Part shown: in pieces, positions 28,580 to 37,216 of the stretch | How the letters are laid out: every line of letters begins with the position of its first letter | How positions within the stretch are numbered: position 1 is the first letter of the stretch | Source: Methylobacterium sp. J-078 | GTDB lineage: Bacteria; Pseudomonadota; Alphaproteobacteria; Rhizobiales; Beijerinckiaceae | Reading direction: 5' to 3' | NCBI RefSeq assembly: GCF_022829285.1 | Contig: NZ_JAKSYI010000094.1 | Location: 93,798 to 157,797 of the forward strand | DNA: 64,000 bases | The notes under the pieces: model-generated | The model's database searches: none | Told to the model about the DNA's origin: nothing | Seen by the model: only the letters and a program-made list of their open reading frames with translations | Position numbers and translations under genes: made by a program

Positions 28580-28996
28580 TCAGGGATCCACCGCCGCCTC
28601 GATGGCCTCCATGTCGTCGTCGGACAGGCCGAAATGGTGGCCGATCTCGTGGACGAGGACATGGGTGACGAGGTGCCCGAGGGTCTCGTCGTGCTCGGCC
28701 CAGTAGTCCAGCAGCGGCCGCCGGTAGAGCCAGACCTGATTCGGCATCTGCCCTGTGGCGGCCTCGCCCCCTTGCGCCATTCCGATGCCGCGAAACAGGC
28801 CGAGGAGATCGAACTCGCTCTCGCAGCCCATTTCGCCGAGGGTCTCGTCGTCGGGGAAATCCTCGACGTGGATGAGCAGGCCGGCGCACAGGTTGCGGAA
28901 CGCCAGGGGCAGGCTGGCGAAGGCGGCGTGCGCCATGTCCTCGAAGGCCGCGAGATCCGGTGCCCGCGCCTCGGTCCAGTCCGGTCTGGTGTTCAC
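28580..28996 (-). CDS. Small zincin-type metallopeptidase family protein
   Basis: A 138-residue cytosolic protein with an intact zincin motif HEIGHHFGLSDDDME (residues 116-130). The rest matches the possible-zinc-metallopeptidase family (DUF1025/MPN-like minigluzincin): FEDMAHAAFASLPLAFRNLC, IHVEDFPDDETL and LGLFRGIG. Peptidase activity is assumed from the motif only. Its start overlaps the stop of the upstream HAD gene by four bases (ATGA), so they are translationally coupled. Confidence 0.88.
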   Translation of the reverse strand: MNTRPDWTEARAPDLAAFEDMAHAAFASLPLAFRNLCAGLLIHVEDFPDDETLGEMGCESEFDLLGLFRGIGMAQGGEAATGQMPNQVWLYRRPLLDYWAEHDETLGHLVTHVLVHEIGHHFGLSDDDMEAIEAAVDP

Positions 28997-29721
28997 GCGA
29001 GTTCCGGCAGCACGCGCTGCGCCAGGAAGCCCGCGAGGTCGCTGGTGATGTGGTCGATATGCGGTTCGCGCACCGCTTCCTGCTCGAAGGCCTCGCGGAA
29101 CGGGTCGATCGTCGGGGGCACCACCAGCACCGTGGACATCCCGATGTCGTGCGGCACGACCAGGTTGCGGGCGATGTCCTCGAACAGGGCCGCCCGGCGC
29201 GGCTCGACCCCGTGCCGCTTGAGGAAGCGCTCGTAGGTGGAGCGCTCGGGCTTCGGGATGAAGTCGGCGTCGGCGATGTCGAACACGTCCTCGAAGTGAT
29301 CGAGGATGCCGAGCTTGGTCGCCACGTTCTCGGCATGCCGGCGCGAGCCGTTGGTGAGGATCAGCTTGCGCCCCGGCAGGGCCTCGATGGCATCGCCCAG
29401 GGCTGCGTCGAGCCGGATGGTCGAGTGGTCGATATCGTGCGCGAAGTCGAGGAAGTCGTGCGGGTCGATCGCGGATTCGACCATCAGCGCCTTCAGCGTC
29501 GTGCCGTAGCGATGGTAGAAGTACTTCTGCAGGGCGCGGGCAGAGAGGCCGTCGAGCCCGTAGAGGCGCATGACGTAGAGGGTGATCCGCTCATCGACCT
29601 GCGGCCAGACCCGGGCGTCGCTCGGATAGAGCGTGTTGTCGAGGTCGAACACCCATGTGTCGACGTGACGAAAGCCGCGGGATTGGGCGGTGGTGAAGTG
29701 GCTCTCGCCGGGGAGGAACAA
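28993..29721 (-). CDS. HAD-family pyrimidine 5'-nucleotidase
   Basis: A 242-residue HAD hydrolase of the pyrimidine 5'-nucleotidase (SDT1-like) group. The nucleophile motif is WVFDLDNTLYP (Asp26, Asp28), motif II is LILTNGSRRHAENV, and the later motifs are PKPERSTYERFL and AALFEDIARNL. A helical cap lies between (RALQKYFYHRYGTTLKALM). It probably dephosphorylates pyrimidine mononucleotides. No ATG precedes the conserved start; a TTG gives MFLPGESHFTT. The coupled metallopeptidase gene follows. Confidence 0.87.
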   Translation of the reverse strand: MFLPGESHFTTAQSRGFRHVDTWVFDLDNTLYPSDARVWPQVDERITLYVMRLYGLDGLSARALQKYFYHRYGTTLKALMVESAIDPHDFLDFAHDIDHSTIRLDAALGDAIEALPGRKLILTNGSRRHAENVATKLGILDHFEDVFDIADADFIPKPERSTYERFLKRHGVEPRRAALFEDIARNLVVPHDIGMSTVLVVPPTIDPFREAFEQEAVREPHIDHITSDLAGFLAQRVLPELA

Positions 29722-30111
29722 GGCGTCTCGACATGGTTCGGGGTGGGCTCGCGAAGCCCGGCCGTCCGAGATGGGGACCGGTCTCTGCGAAGGGAAGCGT
29801 CACCTGAGGCTGTTTCAGAGCATGGCCGTGGGCATCCGGCAAGCGTCGAGGGCGATCGACGGAGGCGCCACGCCTCGCACGGACTCTCGCCAATTCCATC
29901 AAGCGTGGCGGGAAATTAAGCAATAAGCTGGAAATTTGAGCGTATTTCGCCAGCAACTGATGGGGTCGGAGCCTTGGATTCCGGCAAGTTTCGAGGTGTG
30001 TCCTTGACGCCACTTTAACCCGACATACACGAATGCGAGACTAGTTCTGAGCGGCGGTATGGCGCACCCTGGGTCGGGCGCTCCGCGCCTCGTCCGTCGG
30101 GAGAGAAACCC
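29722..30111. other. Intergenic region between the HAD and siaB genes
   Basis: About 390 bp between divergent genes. No coding sequence is convincing. The right half is relatively AT-rich and holds a candidate promoter for the sia operon; a GGGAGAG ribosome-binding site ends it. Confidence 0.6.
30004..30031 (+). promoter_or_regulatory. Candidate promoter of the sia operon
   Basis: TTGACG, a 16-base spacer and TACACG resemble a sigma-70 promoter. It is located about 80 bp upstream of siaB. The -10 is weak. Confidence 0.35.
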
Positions 30112-30666
30112 TTGCTCGCTCGCGATTTCATGAACTTCTTCGACGCGTCCCGGCGTCAGGGTGTGATCCTCTCCTTCGGCGGCGATATTTCCGAGAACGT
30201 TCTGTTCTCCCTGGGCGAGGTGCTCAAACTGCGCATGAGCCAGGGCGAGACGGACGCCTCGGTGGCCAAGCGCGTCTTCGCGGTCTTCGTCGAGCAGGCC
30301 CAGAACGTGATCCGCTACTCGGCCGACAAGGTGGCCAAGCCCTCCGGACCGGCGCCGGGCCTGATTAGCAACGGTGTGATCGTGGTCGGTATGGAAGCCG
30401 CGCGGTTCTACGTTCTCTGCGGCAACGAGATGCCCGACTCCGACGTGCCGTCCCTGCGGGCCCGCCTCGACCACATCGCCAGCCTCAACAGTGATGAGTT
30501 GAAAGCCTATTACCGCGAGAAGCTGCGCCAGCCCCCGGACGAGGGCAGCCTCGGCGGAAGCATCGGGCTCATCGAGATCGCTCGACGCTCGAGCGCCCCG
30601 GTCGAGTACGACTTCCAGGAGCTGGGCAGCCAGCGCAGCTTCTTCTGCCTCAAAGCCTATATCTGA
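30112..30666 (+). CDS. siaB: SiaB-like protein kinase (DUF6272)
   Basis: A 184-residue cytosolic protein of the SiaB family, the kinase that phosphorylates the switch protein SiaC in Pseudomonas aeruginosa. Motifs fit a GHKL-like ATPase: an N-box-like VEQAQNVIRYSADK near residues 60-75 and a G-box-like GGSIGLIEIARRSSAP near 146-161. The C-terminus (YDFQELGSQRSFFCLKAYI) is typical. A TTG start with GGGAGAG a few bases upstream was preferred; an ATG six codons on is an alternative. It is first in a four-gene signalling operon; siaC begins 14 bp downstream. Confidence 0.87.
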   Translation: MLARDFMNFFDASRRQGVILSFGGDISENVLFSLGEVLKLRMSQGETDASVAKRVFAVFVEQAQNVIRYSADKVAKPSGPAPGLISNGVIVVGMEAARFYVLCGNEMPDSDVPSLRARLDHIASLNSDELKAYYREKLRQPPDEGSLGGSIGLIEIARRSSAPVEYDFQELGSQRSFFCLKAYI

Positions 30667-30680
30667 CGGGCCCGCCACCG

Positions 30681-31070
30681 ATGGATCGCATCCAGCTTGC
30701 CGCCACGGACCGCTCGCCGCAGGTCGATTTCGACTTCGCGTCGGGACACCTGTCCCTGCGCGGCGAATCCTATCCCGAGGACGCGGCCGCCTTCTTCGGG
30801 CCATTGCTTCAGGCCCTGAGGGCCCATCTGGCGGACCAGTCCGGGGCACCGATCGTGTTCGAGGTCGGCCTGGCCTACTTCAATTCCTCCAGCGCCAAGG
30901 CGTTGATGAACCTGTTCATGCCCCTGGAGGATGCCGCGGAGGAGGGGCGCTCGGTGACCGTGCGCTGGCACTTCGTCGACGGCGACGAGACCATCGAGGA
31001 GGCGGGCGAGGATTTCGCCGCCGATTTCTCGCATGCGCGGTTCGAGATGGTGAGGGAGTCGGTGGCATGA
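30681..31070 (+). CDS. siaC: SiaC-like switch protein (DUF1987)
   Basis: A 129-residue protein of the SiaC family, with a STAS-like role in partner switching. In Pseudomonas the unphosphorylated form binds and activates the diguanylate cyclase SiaD. The domain signature is visible: FDFASGHLSLRGESYPEDA, then LAYFNSSSAKALMNLF, the site corresponding to the phospho-acceptor loop, then SVTVRWHFVDGDETIEEAGE. The acceptor position appears to be Ser rather than the Thr I recall for Pseudomonas. Its stop overlaps the siaD start (ATGA). Confidence 0.9.
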   Translation: MDRIQLAATDRSPQVDFDFASGHLSLRGESYPEDAAAFFGPLLQALRAHLADQSGAPIVFEVGLAYFNSSSAKALMNLFMPLEDAAEEGRSVTVRWHFVDGDETIEEAGEDFAADFSHARFEMVRESVA

Positions 31071-31918
31071 CGCGCGCGGTGCGGGCCGTGGCCGGGACGC
31101 CTCCCGCCAAGCCGGAGGATGCCTTCAGCCTCTACGACGCCGAGGAGGCGGTGCTGGCGCGCTCCGAGGCCATGCTGGCGGGGCTCTCGGACGTGGCGGG
31201 CGGTGTCCAGGCCCTCGCCGACGCCTATCGCCGGGGCTACCGGGAGCAGCGCCGCCTCGTGCGGATGAGCGACCGGATGCAGCTCGACCTTCAGAAGGCG
31301 AACCAGGCGCTCGCCGAGCAGCGCCGCGACCTCCAGGCCCTGAACGCCGCCCTGTCGGGCGAGATCGAGCACCGGACCCGACTAGAAGCCGAGCTGCGGC
31401 GCCTTGCCGACACCGACGACCTCACGGGGGCGCTGGCACGCCGTCGCTTCATGGAGATCGCCGCCCGGGAATGGCTGCGGCACGAGCGCAGCGGTGCCCC
31501 GGTCTGCATCCTCATGCTCGACCTCGACCGTTTCAAGCTCCTCAACGACAGCTTCGGACATGCCGCCGGAGACGCTGCCCTGGTCGCGTTCGTGGCGACC
31601 TGCCGGGCCAACCTGCGCACCCTGGACTTCATCGGCCGCACCGGCGGCGAGGAATTCGCCATCGTGCTGCCGGACACCCCCATCGAGGGGGGCTTCACCT
31701 TCTCCGAGCGCCTGCGGGAAGCCGTCGCCGTCACGCCCGTGGGCGGCGCCGACTCGGCCGTGACCATCACGGTGAGCATCGGTGTCGCCCAGGCCTGGCA
31801 GGGCGAGAGCCTGGAGGGCGCGATGCAGCGCGCCGATGCCGCCCTCTACGCGGCCAAGCGCGGCGGCCGCAACCGCGTCGGTCTCAAACCCGACACCGCC
31901 GCCCCGGAGCGCACGTGA
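31067..31918 (+). CDS. siaD: Diguanylate cyclase, SiaD-like
   Basis: A 283-residue soluble GGDEF protein that should make c-di-GMP. An N-terminal helix and a coiled coil (RMQLDLQKANQALAEQRRDL) lead to the cyclase domain from about residue 115 (ADTDDLTGALARRRFME). The active site is GGEEF in RTGGEEFAIVLPD. No membrane span is present, and no RxxD inhibitory site directly before the domain was noticed. Control by SiaC binding to the coiled coil is inferred from the Pseudomonas system. The siaA start overlaps its stop (GTGA). Confidence 0.93.
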   Translation: MTRAVRAVAGTPPAKPEDAFSLYDAEEAVLARSEAMLAGLSDVAGGVQALADAYRRGYREQRRLVRMSDRMQLDLQKANQALAEQRRDLQALNAALSGEIEHRTRLEAELRRLADTDDLTGALARRRFMEIAAREWLRHERSGAPVCILMLDLDRFKLLNDSFGHAAGDAALVAFVATCRANLRTLDFIGRTGGEEFAIVLPDTPIEGGFTFSERLREAVAVTPVGGADSAVTITVSIGVAQAWQGESLEGAMQRADAALYAAKRGGRNRVGLKPDTAAPERT

Positions 31919-33636
31919 GCGCCGAGGCGACCCCCATCATTCCGACACAGTCAGCCCCGGGCCAGGACGCGGTCCCGCGCCCTCGGGGCGGTTCCCTGCG
32001 CGGAGCGGGGCCCCGCCGGAGCAGCGACTTCCTGGAGGCTGCGGGCTTCGTCGACGTGCCGACGGGCGAGCCCGACACCATGCGCCCGGGTGCGCTGCGC
32101 GGCGCGGCGCAGGGGCGCGATCTCGACACGCTCGCCCACACCCTGTTCCTGCGGATCTACCCCGTCATCGCCGTCGTCGTGCTGGTGACGCAGATCGGCA
32201 TCGCCTGGGTGAACTACCGCGACCAGATCCACCTCTACACCGAGCGGGCCGACCTGATGGCCTCGCTCACCGCCAAGGCCATCGCACGGCCGGACTGGCG
32301 CGCCAGCCCGGAGATCTACCGCCGCCAGGTGGAGGCTCTGAGCCTCGATCCGGCCTTCCGCTCGGCGACCCTGCGCGACGCGGCTGGCACCGTGCTGGTG
32401 AGCCTCGGCGATGCGAAGCGCGGCCGGGGCTTCGAGCTCATCACCGCACAGGCCGACCTACCCGCAGAGCCAGGAAGCGCCGCTCAGGGACGTCTCACGC
32501 TGGCGATTTCGGCAGAGGGCCTGCGCGGGAACGCCGAGAAACAGGCGGTGCTGGCTGTCGTCACCAGTCTCATCCTGATGCTTGCCTTTGTGCTGACGCT
32601 GCATGCGAATGTGCGCCGGCACGTGCTCGCGCCACTCAAGCGCCTTCTGCTCGCGATGCGCGAAGTCGAGCACAAGCGCTGGGTGCCGGTGGAACTCGAC
32701 GGGGCGTTTCGCGCCAGCAACGAGATCGACGTGATCTCCCAGGCCTTCAACCGGATGGTGGATGGCCTGCGCAGCGGCGACGAGGCCAAGCAGCTGCTCC
32801 AGCAACTGGAAAAGGCCCACCAGAAGCTGGAGGGTGCCAACCGCCTCGTGATGGAGAGCATCGGCTATGCCCGCCGCATCCAAAGTTCCGTGCTGCCCGA
32901 CCGGACGGCCCTGGACGGAACCGGCCTCGAGGTCGCCGTCCTGTGGGAGCCGCTCCACCTCGTCGGCGGCGACTACTTCTGGCTCGAGGAGATCGATGGG
33001 CTCGGCATCCTGGTGGTCGCCGATTGTACCGGCCACGGCGTTCCGGGCGCCTTCCTGACCCTGATCGTCGCGACCGCCCTCGACCGGCTGCTGCACGAGC
33101 GGTCCTTACGCGATCCGGCCGCAATCCTGGAGGCCCTCGACGGCATGGTCCGGACCCAACTGCGCCAGGATGGCCGCGGCTCGGAATCCGACGACGGCCT
33201 CGATTGCGGGATCTGCGTCTGGGACCGCAGGCGCGGGGAGATCCGCTTCGCCGGGGCCGGCACTGCCCTGACGATCATCGACGGCGCCGCCGTCACCCGG
33301 ATTCGGGGCGCCAAGCGCGGTCTCGGCTATCCCCAGCGTCCGGGCGAGCGCGTCTCGGTTGAGGAGACGACCCTGCGCGTCATGCCCGGCATGAGCTTCT
33401 ACCTGATGACGGACGGCATCACCGACCAGATGGGCGGCGCCGGGCCCGCCCGTCGGCTCCTCGGCCATCGCGGCGTCACCGACATCCTGGCCGGCGATCA
33501 GGCGGCGCCCCTGGCCGAGCAGGTCGCGCGGCTCGACGCCGCGCTGACCGCCTACCGAGCCGATGAGGCTCGCCGGGACGACATGACCCTGCTGGCTTTC
33601 CGGCCGCGCCGGGAGGTGCTGCCCACGGCGGCGTGA
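31915..33636 (+). CDS. siaA: SiaA-like membrane PP2C/SpoIIE phosphatase with HAMP domain
   Basis: A 573-residue inner-membrane sensor phosphatase that should dephosphorylate SiaC. After a Pro/Arg-rich start come span 1 (about 78-98), a periplasmic sensor of about 110 residues, span 2 (about 211-231), a HAMP region, a coiled coil and the PP2C-like SpoIIE domain. Metal-binding motifs are present: VGGDYFWLEEI, VVADCTGHGVPGAFL and RRDDMTLLAF. The GTG start overlaps the siaD stop (GTGA); a downstream ATG at residue 56 is possible. It is placed last, whereas in Pseudomonas the phosphatase gene comes first. Confidence 0.92.
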   Translation: MSAEATPIIPTQSAPGQDAVPRPRGGSLRGAGPRRSSDFLEAAGFVDVPTGEPDTMRPGALRGAAQGRDLDTLAHTLFLRIYPVIAVVVLVTQIGIAWVNYRDQIHLYTERADLMASLTAKAIARPDWRASPEIYRRQVEALSLDPAFRSATLRDAAGTVLVSLGDAKRGRGFELITAQADLPAEPGSAAQGRLTLAISAEGLRGNAEKQAVLAVVTSLILMLAFVLTLHANVRRHVLAPLKRLLLAMREVEHKRWVPVELDGAFRASNEIDVISQAFNRMVDGLRSGDEAKQLLQQLEKAHQKLEGANRLVMESIGYARRIQSSVLPDRTALDGTGLEVAVLWEPLHLVGGDYFWLEEIDGLGILVVADCTGHGVPGAFLTLIVATALDRLLHERSLRDPAAILEALDGMVRTQLRQDGRGSESDDGLDCGICVWDRRRGEIRFAGAGTALTIIDGAAVTRIRGAKRGLGYPQRPGERVSVEETTLRVMPGMSFYLMTDGITDQMGGAGPARRLLGHRGVTDILAGDQAAPLAEQVARLDAALTAYRADEARRDDMTLLAFRPRREVLPTAA

Positions 33637-33644
33637 GGGCGGGT

Positions 33645-33665
33645 CCCGGGGCACCCGGCCCCGGG
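33645..33665. terminator. Hairpin between convergent siaA and argB
   Basis: CCCGGGGC and GCCCCGGG form a perfect 8-pair stem with a 5-base loop in the 37-bp gap between the two stop codons. It can act in both directions. No T-run. Confidence 0.5.
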
Positions 33666-33673
33666 TCGAGCAT

Positions 33674-34570
33674 TCAGGCCCGGCGGATCAGGGTGCCGGC
33701 ACCGTAATCGGTGAACAACTCCAGCAGCACCGCGTGGCTGACCTTGCCGTCGAGGATGACCACCGCCTCGACACCCTGCTCCAGGGCGTAGATGCAGGTC
33801 TCGACCTTGGGGATCATGCCGCCCGTGATGGTGCCGTCCGCGATCAGCCGGCGGCAATCGTCGATCGACAGTTCGGGAATCAGCTTCTTGTCCTTGTCGA
33901 GGACGCCCGGCACGTCGGTCAGCAGCAGCAGGCGCTTGGCCCGCAGCGCCCCCGCGATGGCGCCCGCGAAGGTGTCTGCGTTGACGTTGTAGGTCTGGCC
34001 GTCGGCGCCGAAGGCCACGGGAGCGAGGACGGGGATCAGCTCGGCCTTGAGCACCGCGTCGAGGACGCCGCGCTCGACATGGTCGGGCTCGCCGACGAGG
34101 CCGAGATCGAGCTCCTGCTCGGTCTGGCTCTCGGGATCGATGATGGTACGCGTGGCCTTGCGGGCCCGCACCATGTTGCCGTCCTTGCCGCACAGGCCGA
34201 TGGCGCGTCCGCCCTCGGCCGAGATCCAGCCGACGATCTGCTTGTTGATCGAGCCGGCGAGAACCATCTCGACCACCTCGACGGTGGCCTCGTCGGTGAC
34301 ACGCAGGCCGCCGCGGAATTCGGATTCGATGCCGAGCCGGCCGAGCATGCGCCCGATCTGCGGTCCGCCCCCATGCACCACGATCGGCTTCAGGCCGGAT
34401 TGCTCCAGGAGCACGATGTCCTCGGCGAAATCCTCGGCAGCCGCGCGGTCGCCCATGGCGTGCCCGCCATACTTGATGACCACGATCTCCTGATCGTAGC
34501 GCTGCATGTGGGGCAGGGCCTGGACGAGTACTTCGGCGCGCACATGAACGTTGGGCAGCGGTTCTTTCAT
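33674..34570 (-). CDS. argB: Acetylglutamate kinase
   Basis: Second enzyme of arginine synthesis: phosphorylates N-acetylglutamate. Family motifs are [13 protein letters not shown] (residues 29-41), [16 protein letters not shown] (61-76), [17 protein letters not shown] and [17 protein letters not shown]. The 298-residue length and the N-terminal helix ([16 protein letters not shown]) fit the arginine-sensitive hexameric type. It is a single gene here, with no other arg genes in the window. Confidence 0.97.
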   Translation of the reverse strand: MKEPLPNVHVRAEVLVQALPHMQRYDQEIVVIKYGGHAMGDRAAAEDFAEDIVLLEQSGLKPIVVHGGGPQIGRMLGRLGIESEFRGGLRVTDEATVEVVEMVLAGSINKQIVGWISAEGGRAIGLCGKDGNMVRARKATRTIIDPESQTEQELDLGLVGEPDHVERGVLDAVLKAELIPVLAPVAFGADGQTYNVNADTFAGAIAGALRAKRLLLLTDVPGVLDKDKKLIPELSIDDCRRLIADGTITGGMIPKVETCIYALEQGVEAVVILDGKVSHAVLLELFTDYGAGTLIRRA

Positions 34571-34797
34571 CGTGGGGCTGGTCCTCGATGGCGCGTCGGG
34601 CGTTGCGCGCGACGCGGGGCTTCTAGCGCAGCAATGCGGCGGTGCGAAGCAGGACGCGGACGATTTTCGCCGCTCGGGTGGATTGCGGTGCCCAGCGGGG
34701 CAGGTGGATCGGGCGTCGAGAGCGTGGTGCCGTGGAAGGGTAAATCTTTATTAAGGTTGACGAATCATCATCAAGGCATCGCCCGGGAATTCGCGCC

Positions 34798-35007
34798 ATG
34801 CTCCATTCCGACCCGCTCCAGCCGCGTCCGACCCTCGTGAATCCCAGCCATCTCGCCAGTGCGGTCGACCAGCTCGGCCATCACGCTTCGTCGCAGGCGG
34901 AGGTCTGGCACCTGCTCACCCAGAACTTCATCGTCGACCTCGACGCCGTCGCCATCCTGCTGCCCCGCAGCGAGCCCGAGCCGCACTGGCTGCCCACCCG
35001 GCGCTGA
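34798..35007 (+). CDS. Small hypothetical protein
   Basis: A 69-residue sequence starting MLHSDPLQPRPTLVNPSHLA. Its core SSQAEVWHLLTQNFIVDLDA reads as a plausible helix, and the end is Arg-rich. It has no signal peptide or membrane span, and I do not recognise it. A small conserved gene is possible because it starts right after a moderately AT-rich stretch (TCTTTATTAAGGTTGACG), but the coding evidence is thin. Confidence 0.42.
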   Translation: MLHSDPLQPRPTLVNPSHLASAVDQLGHHASSQAEVWHLLTQNFIVDLDAVAILLPRSEPEPHWLPTRR

Positions 35008-35205
35008 GCCGACGACCGCGCGGACAGCGGATTCGCGCGTCGCCTTTCCGGACCCTTCCTGGCACACGCCATGCTTGAGCGAGGGGCAACGTCAAGAAGC
35101 CGATCCGACAGGTAAGGGGAAACACCAGGACAACGATCACGCGGACGCTCTGACGCCGGAGCCACACCGCGGACCTTATTCGCCATCTCGAACAAGGGGT
35201 CCGTC

Positions 35206-35481
35206 ATGTCCGAACTTCTCTCCGTCGCCCTCGTCTGCGCCGCCACCCTCCTGGCCAAGGATTGCTCGCGGGACACCGCCCTCGACGTCATCGTGTCGCC
35301 CGCCCGCACCCCCATGGAATGCCTGATGCACGGGCAGGCCGTGGCCGCCGCGACCGGCCTGCCGGGCGGCGACAACCGCTACCTCAAGGTCACCTGCGAG
35401 CGCCGCCATGCCGACCTGCGCCACCTGCGCCGGGCCGGCTACGCGGCCGCCATCGTGCTGGTGCGTCGCGACGCGATCTAG
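35206..35481 (+). CDS. Small conserved hypothetical protein
   Basis: A 91-residue protein beginning MSELLSVALVCAATLLAKDC, followed by SRDTALDVIVSPARTPMECL and a C-terminal YLKVTCERRHADLRHLRRAG. The first 20 residues are hydrophobic enough to act as a signal-like segment. Three Cys (about 11, 20 and 39) and a fourth near 68 could pair if exported. The pattern cxxDC-x-R-x-T-A-x-D-V recurs in my recollection of small Methylobacterium proteins. Function unknown. Confidence 0.6.
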   Translation: MSELLSVALVCAATLLAKDCSRDTALDVIVSPARTPMECLMHGQAVAAATGLPGGDNRYLKVTCERRHADLRHLRRAGYAAAIVLVRRDAI

Positions 35482-35726
35482 CCCCCGCAAGGGACGGCGG
35501 CGCTTCTCCAGGTCCGGAAGGCGCGAAGACCCTGTCCTTCTCTGCGCTCGCGCGAACGCGGCACGATTCGAGCGCCGAGTTCTCGTCATGGCGAGCCGAT
35601 TTCGTCTCTGGCGCGATGAATCCGGGTTGTGTTCGCATCACGTTCGAGTCGACAATGGGCGCGAAGGAGCCGTTCGATTTGTCGATGCGGTGCGTATCAC
35701 GCCCCCTTTGGGCTACCCGGTGAGCC

Positions 35727-37151
35727 ATGATCGATCTGAAGACGTATTTCAGTACGCAGATCGAGGGGCGGAACGGGCAGCTCTTCTATACCGGCGCGGA
35801 CGGGGCCGCGAGCCTGCTGAACTACTACACGGCTGGCATCAGCCCCGCCGCCGTCCAGTCGTGGCGGGCGACCTTCGCCCGCCGTGGCCGAGAACTCGCC
35901 CGGCGTGGCATTCCCTATCACGTCGTCATCGTTCCGGGTGCGCATGTCGCCTGCGGGGACGATTTGCCGGACGCCTTGCGCGGGACGATCAAGGCACCGT
36001 TTCCGGAACTGGCGGCGGTCATGGAGGGCGTCCCGGGCGTCACCCTCCACGACGCCCTGCCGGATCTGGTGGTCGACGACCCGCCCTACCGGACCTACCG
36101 GCGCAACGACACGCACTGGACGGATTACGGCGCCTATCTGAGCTATCGGGCGGTGTGCCGACGCGTCGCGGAGGACGTCCCCGTCCGGATGGTCGCGTCG
36201 GAGGACGTCAACGTCGAGATGAAGGACGCCTTCGGGGACCTCTCGATCCACCGTGTGCCGGAGGGGGCGCCCGAGCCGATACCCCTGATCAAGATCGGCC
36301 GCAGGCACCGCGCCCGCTTGGTCCAGAAGAACACCACCGTGGTGCGCAACCGCTTCATCCGGATGGAATCCGACACCGCCCCCCCGACCTTGGCGCTCTT
36401 CTTCCACGATTCCTACGCGACGGCGCAGGCGAAATTCTGGGCCCGGAGCTTCGGCCGCACGGCCTTCGCGGGCGTATCCCATCGAGTCTATCTCGACGCG
36501 GTCGATCGCGACCGGCCCGACGTGGTGTTCACCATCATGGCCGAGCACCGCCTGTTCCAGAAGCCGAACGACCACGATCACTGGACCTTCGCGGACGATT
36601 TCGAGAGCGACTGCGCCTCGGCGGCGGGCGTGAGGACCGCCGAGATCCTGGTCCTCTACCGACAGCAGAGGCTCGCCGAGGCGGCTGAGAGGGCGGTGGG
36701 ACTGGCGGATCTTGCGGGCTTCGGGGCCTATCACGCCCGCGTGGCCGCCCAGGTCACCGTTTCGGTCCATCGCTATGACGACGCTGTCGCGTTGAGCCGG
36801 ATCGCCCTGTCCCTCGATCCCCAGAGCCCGTCCCATCTCTGGATGGCGGCCTATGCCAGCCTCTACGCGGGTCAGGCGGACGAGGCCGTCACCCTGGCGA
36901 CCTGGGCGGTGGGCCAGGACCCGCAGAACGGGGCCTGGGCCGAACTCCTGGCCTCCGCCCTGATCGGGCTCGGCCGCTGGGACGATGCCGCCCTGCTCCT
37001 AGAGAACACGATCCTGCGGATCGACGACCATCCCGCGCTCTGGCGCCACCTCGCCCATGTCCGGGACATGCGGGGCGACCCGGTGGGCCGGGATGCGGCG
37101 CAGGCCGTGCTCACCTTGCTGGACGGGCCGCCTCCGCGGCTCGACGCCTGA
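35727..37151 (+). CDS. AlgX/AlgJ-like SGNH hydrolase-type protein with C-terminal repeat region
   Basis: A 474-residue protein. The N-terminal half resembles the SGNH acetyltransferase-like domain of AlgJ/AlgX: HVVIVPGAHVACGDDLPDAL, the catalytic-type NDTHWTDYGAYL at residues 127-138 (Asp and His) and LFFHDSYATAQAKFW, which holds the likely nucleophile block Ser in HDS. The C-terminal third is helical, TPR-like (VALSRIALSLDPQSPSHLWM, TLATWAVGQDPQNGAWAELL). No signal peptide or membrane span is seen, which is odd for the family. No MBOAT acetylase gene adjoins. Role in polysaccharide O-acetylation is possible only. Confidence 0.78.
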   Translation: MIDLKTYFSTQIEGRNGQLFYTGADGAASLLNYYTAGISPAAVQSWRATFARRGRELARRGIPYHVVIVPGAHVACGDDLPDALRGTIKAPFPELAAVMEGVPGVTLHDALPDLVVDDPPYRTYRRNDTHWTDYGAYLSYRAVCRRVAEDVPVRMVASEDVNVEMKDAFGDLSIHRVPEGAPEPIPLIKIGRRHRARLVQKNTTVVRNRFIRMESDTAPPTLALFFHDSYATAQAKFWARSFGRTAFAGVSHRVYLDAVDRDRPDVVFTIMAEHRLFQKPNDHDHWTFADDFESDCASAAGVRTAEILVLYRQQRLAEAAERAVGLADLAGFGAYHARVAAQVTVSVHRYDDAVALSRIALSLDPQSPSHLWMAAYASLYAGQADEAVTLATWAVGQDPQNGAWAELLASALIGLGRWDDAALLLENTILRIDDHPALWRHLAHVRDMRGDPVGRDAAQAVLTLLDGPPPRLDA

Positions 37152-37216
37152 CCGGCAGCCGTTGCCGGCTCGGAGGCGCGATCGCACCCGGCGCGGTTGG
37201 CCGAACGCGCTTCGAG

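Noticed and set aside
29690..29926. 78-residue plus-strand frame upstream of siaB
   Set aside because: Overlaps the start region of the HAD gene on the other strand, has no ribosome-binding site and no recognisable features.
34571..34797. Possible promoter TTGACG at 34757 upstream of the 69-residue frame
   Set aside because: No acceptable -10 at the right distance.
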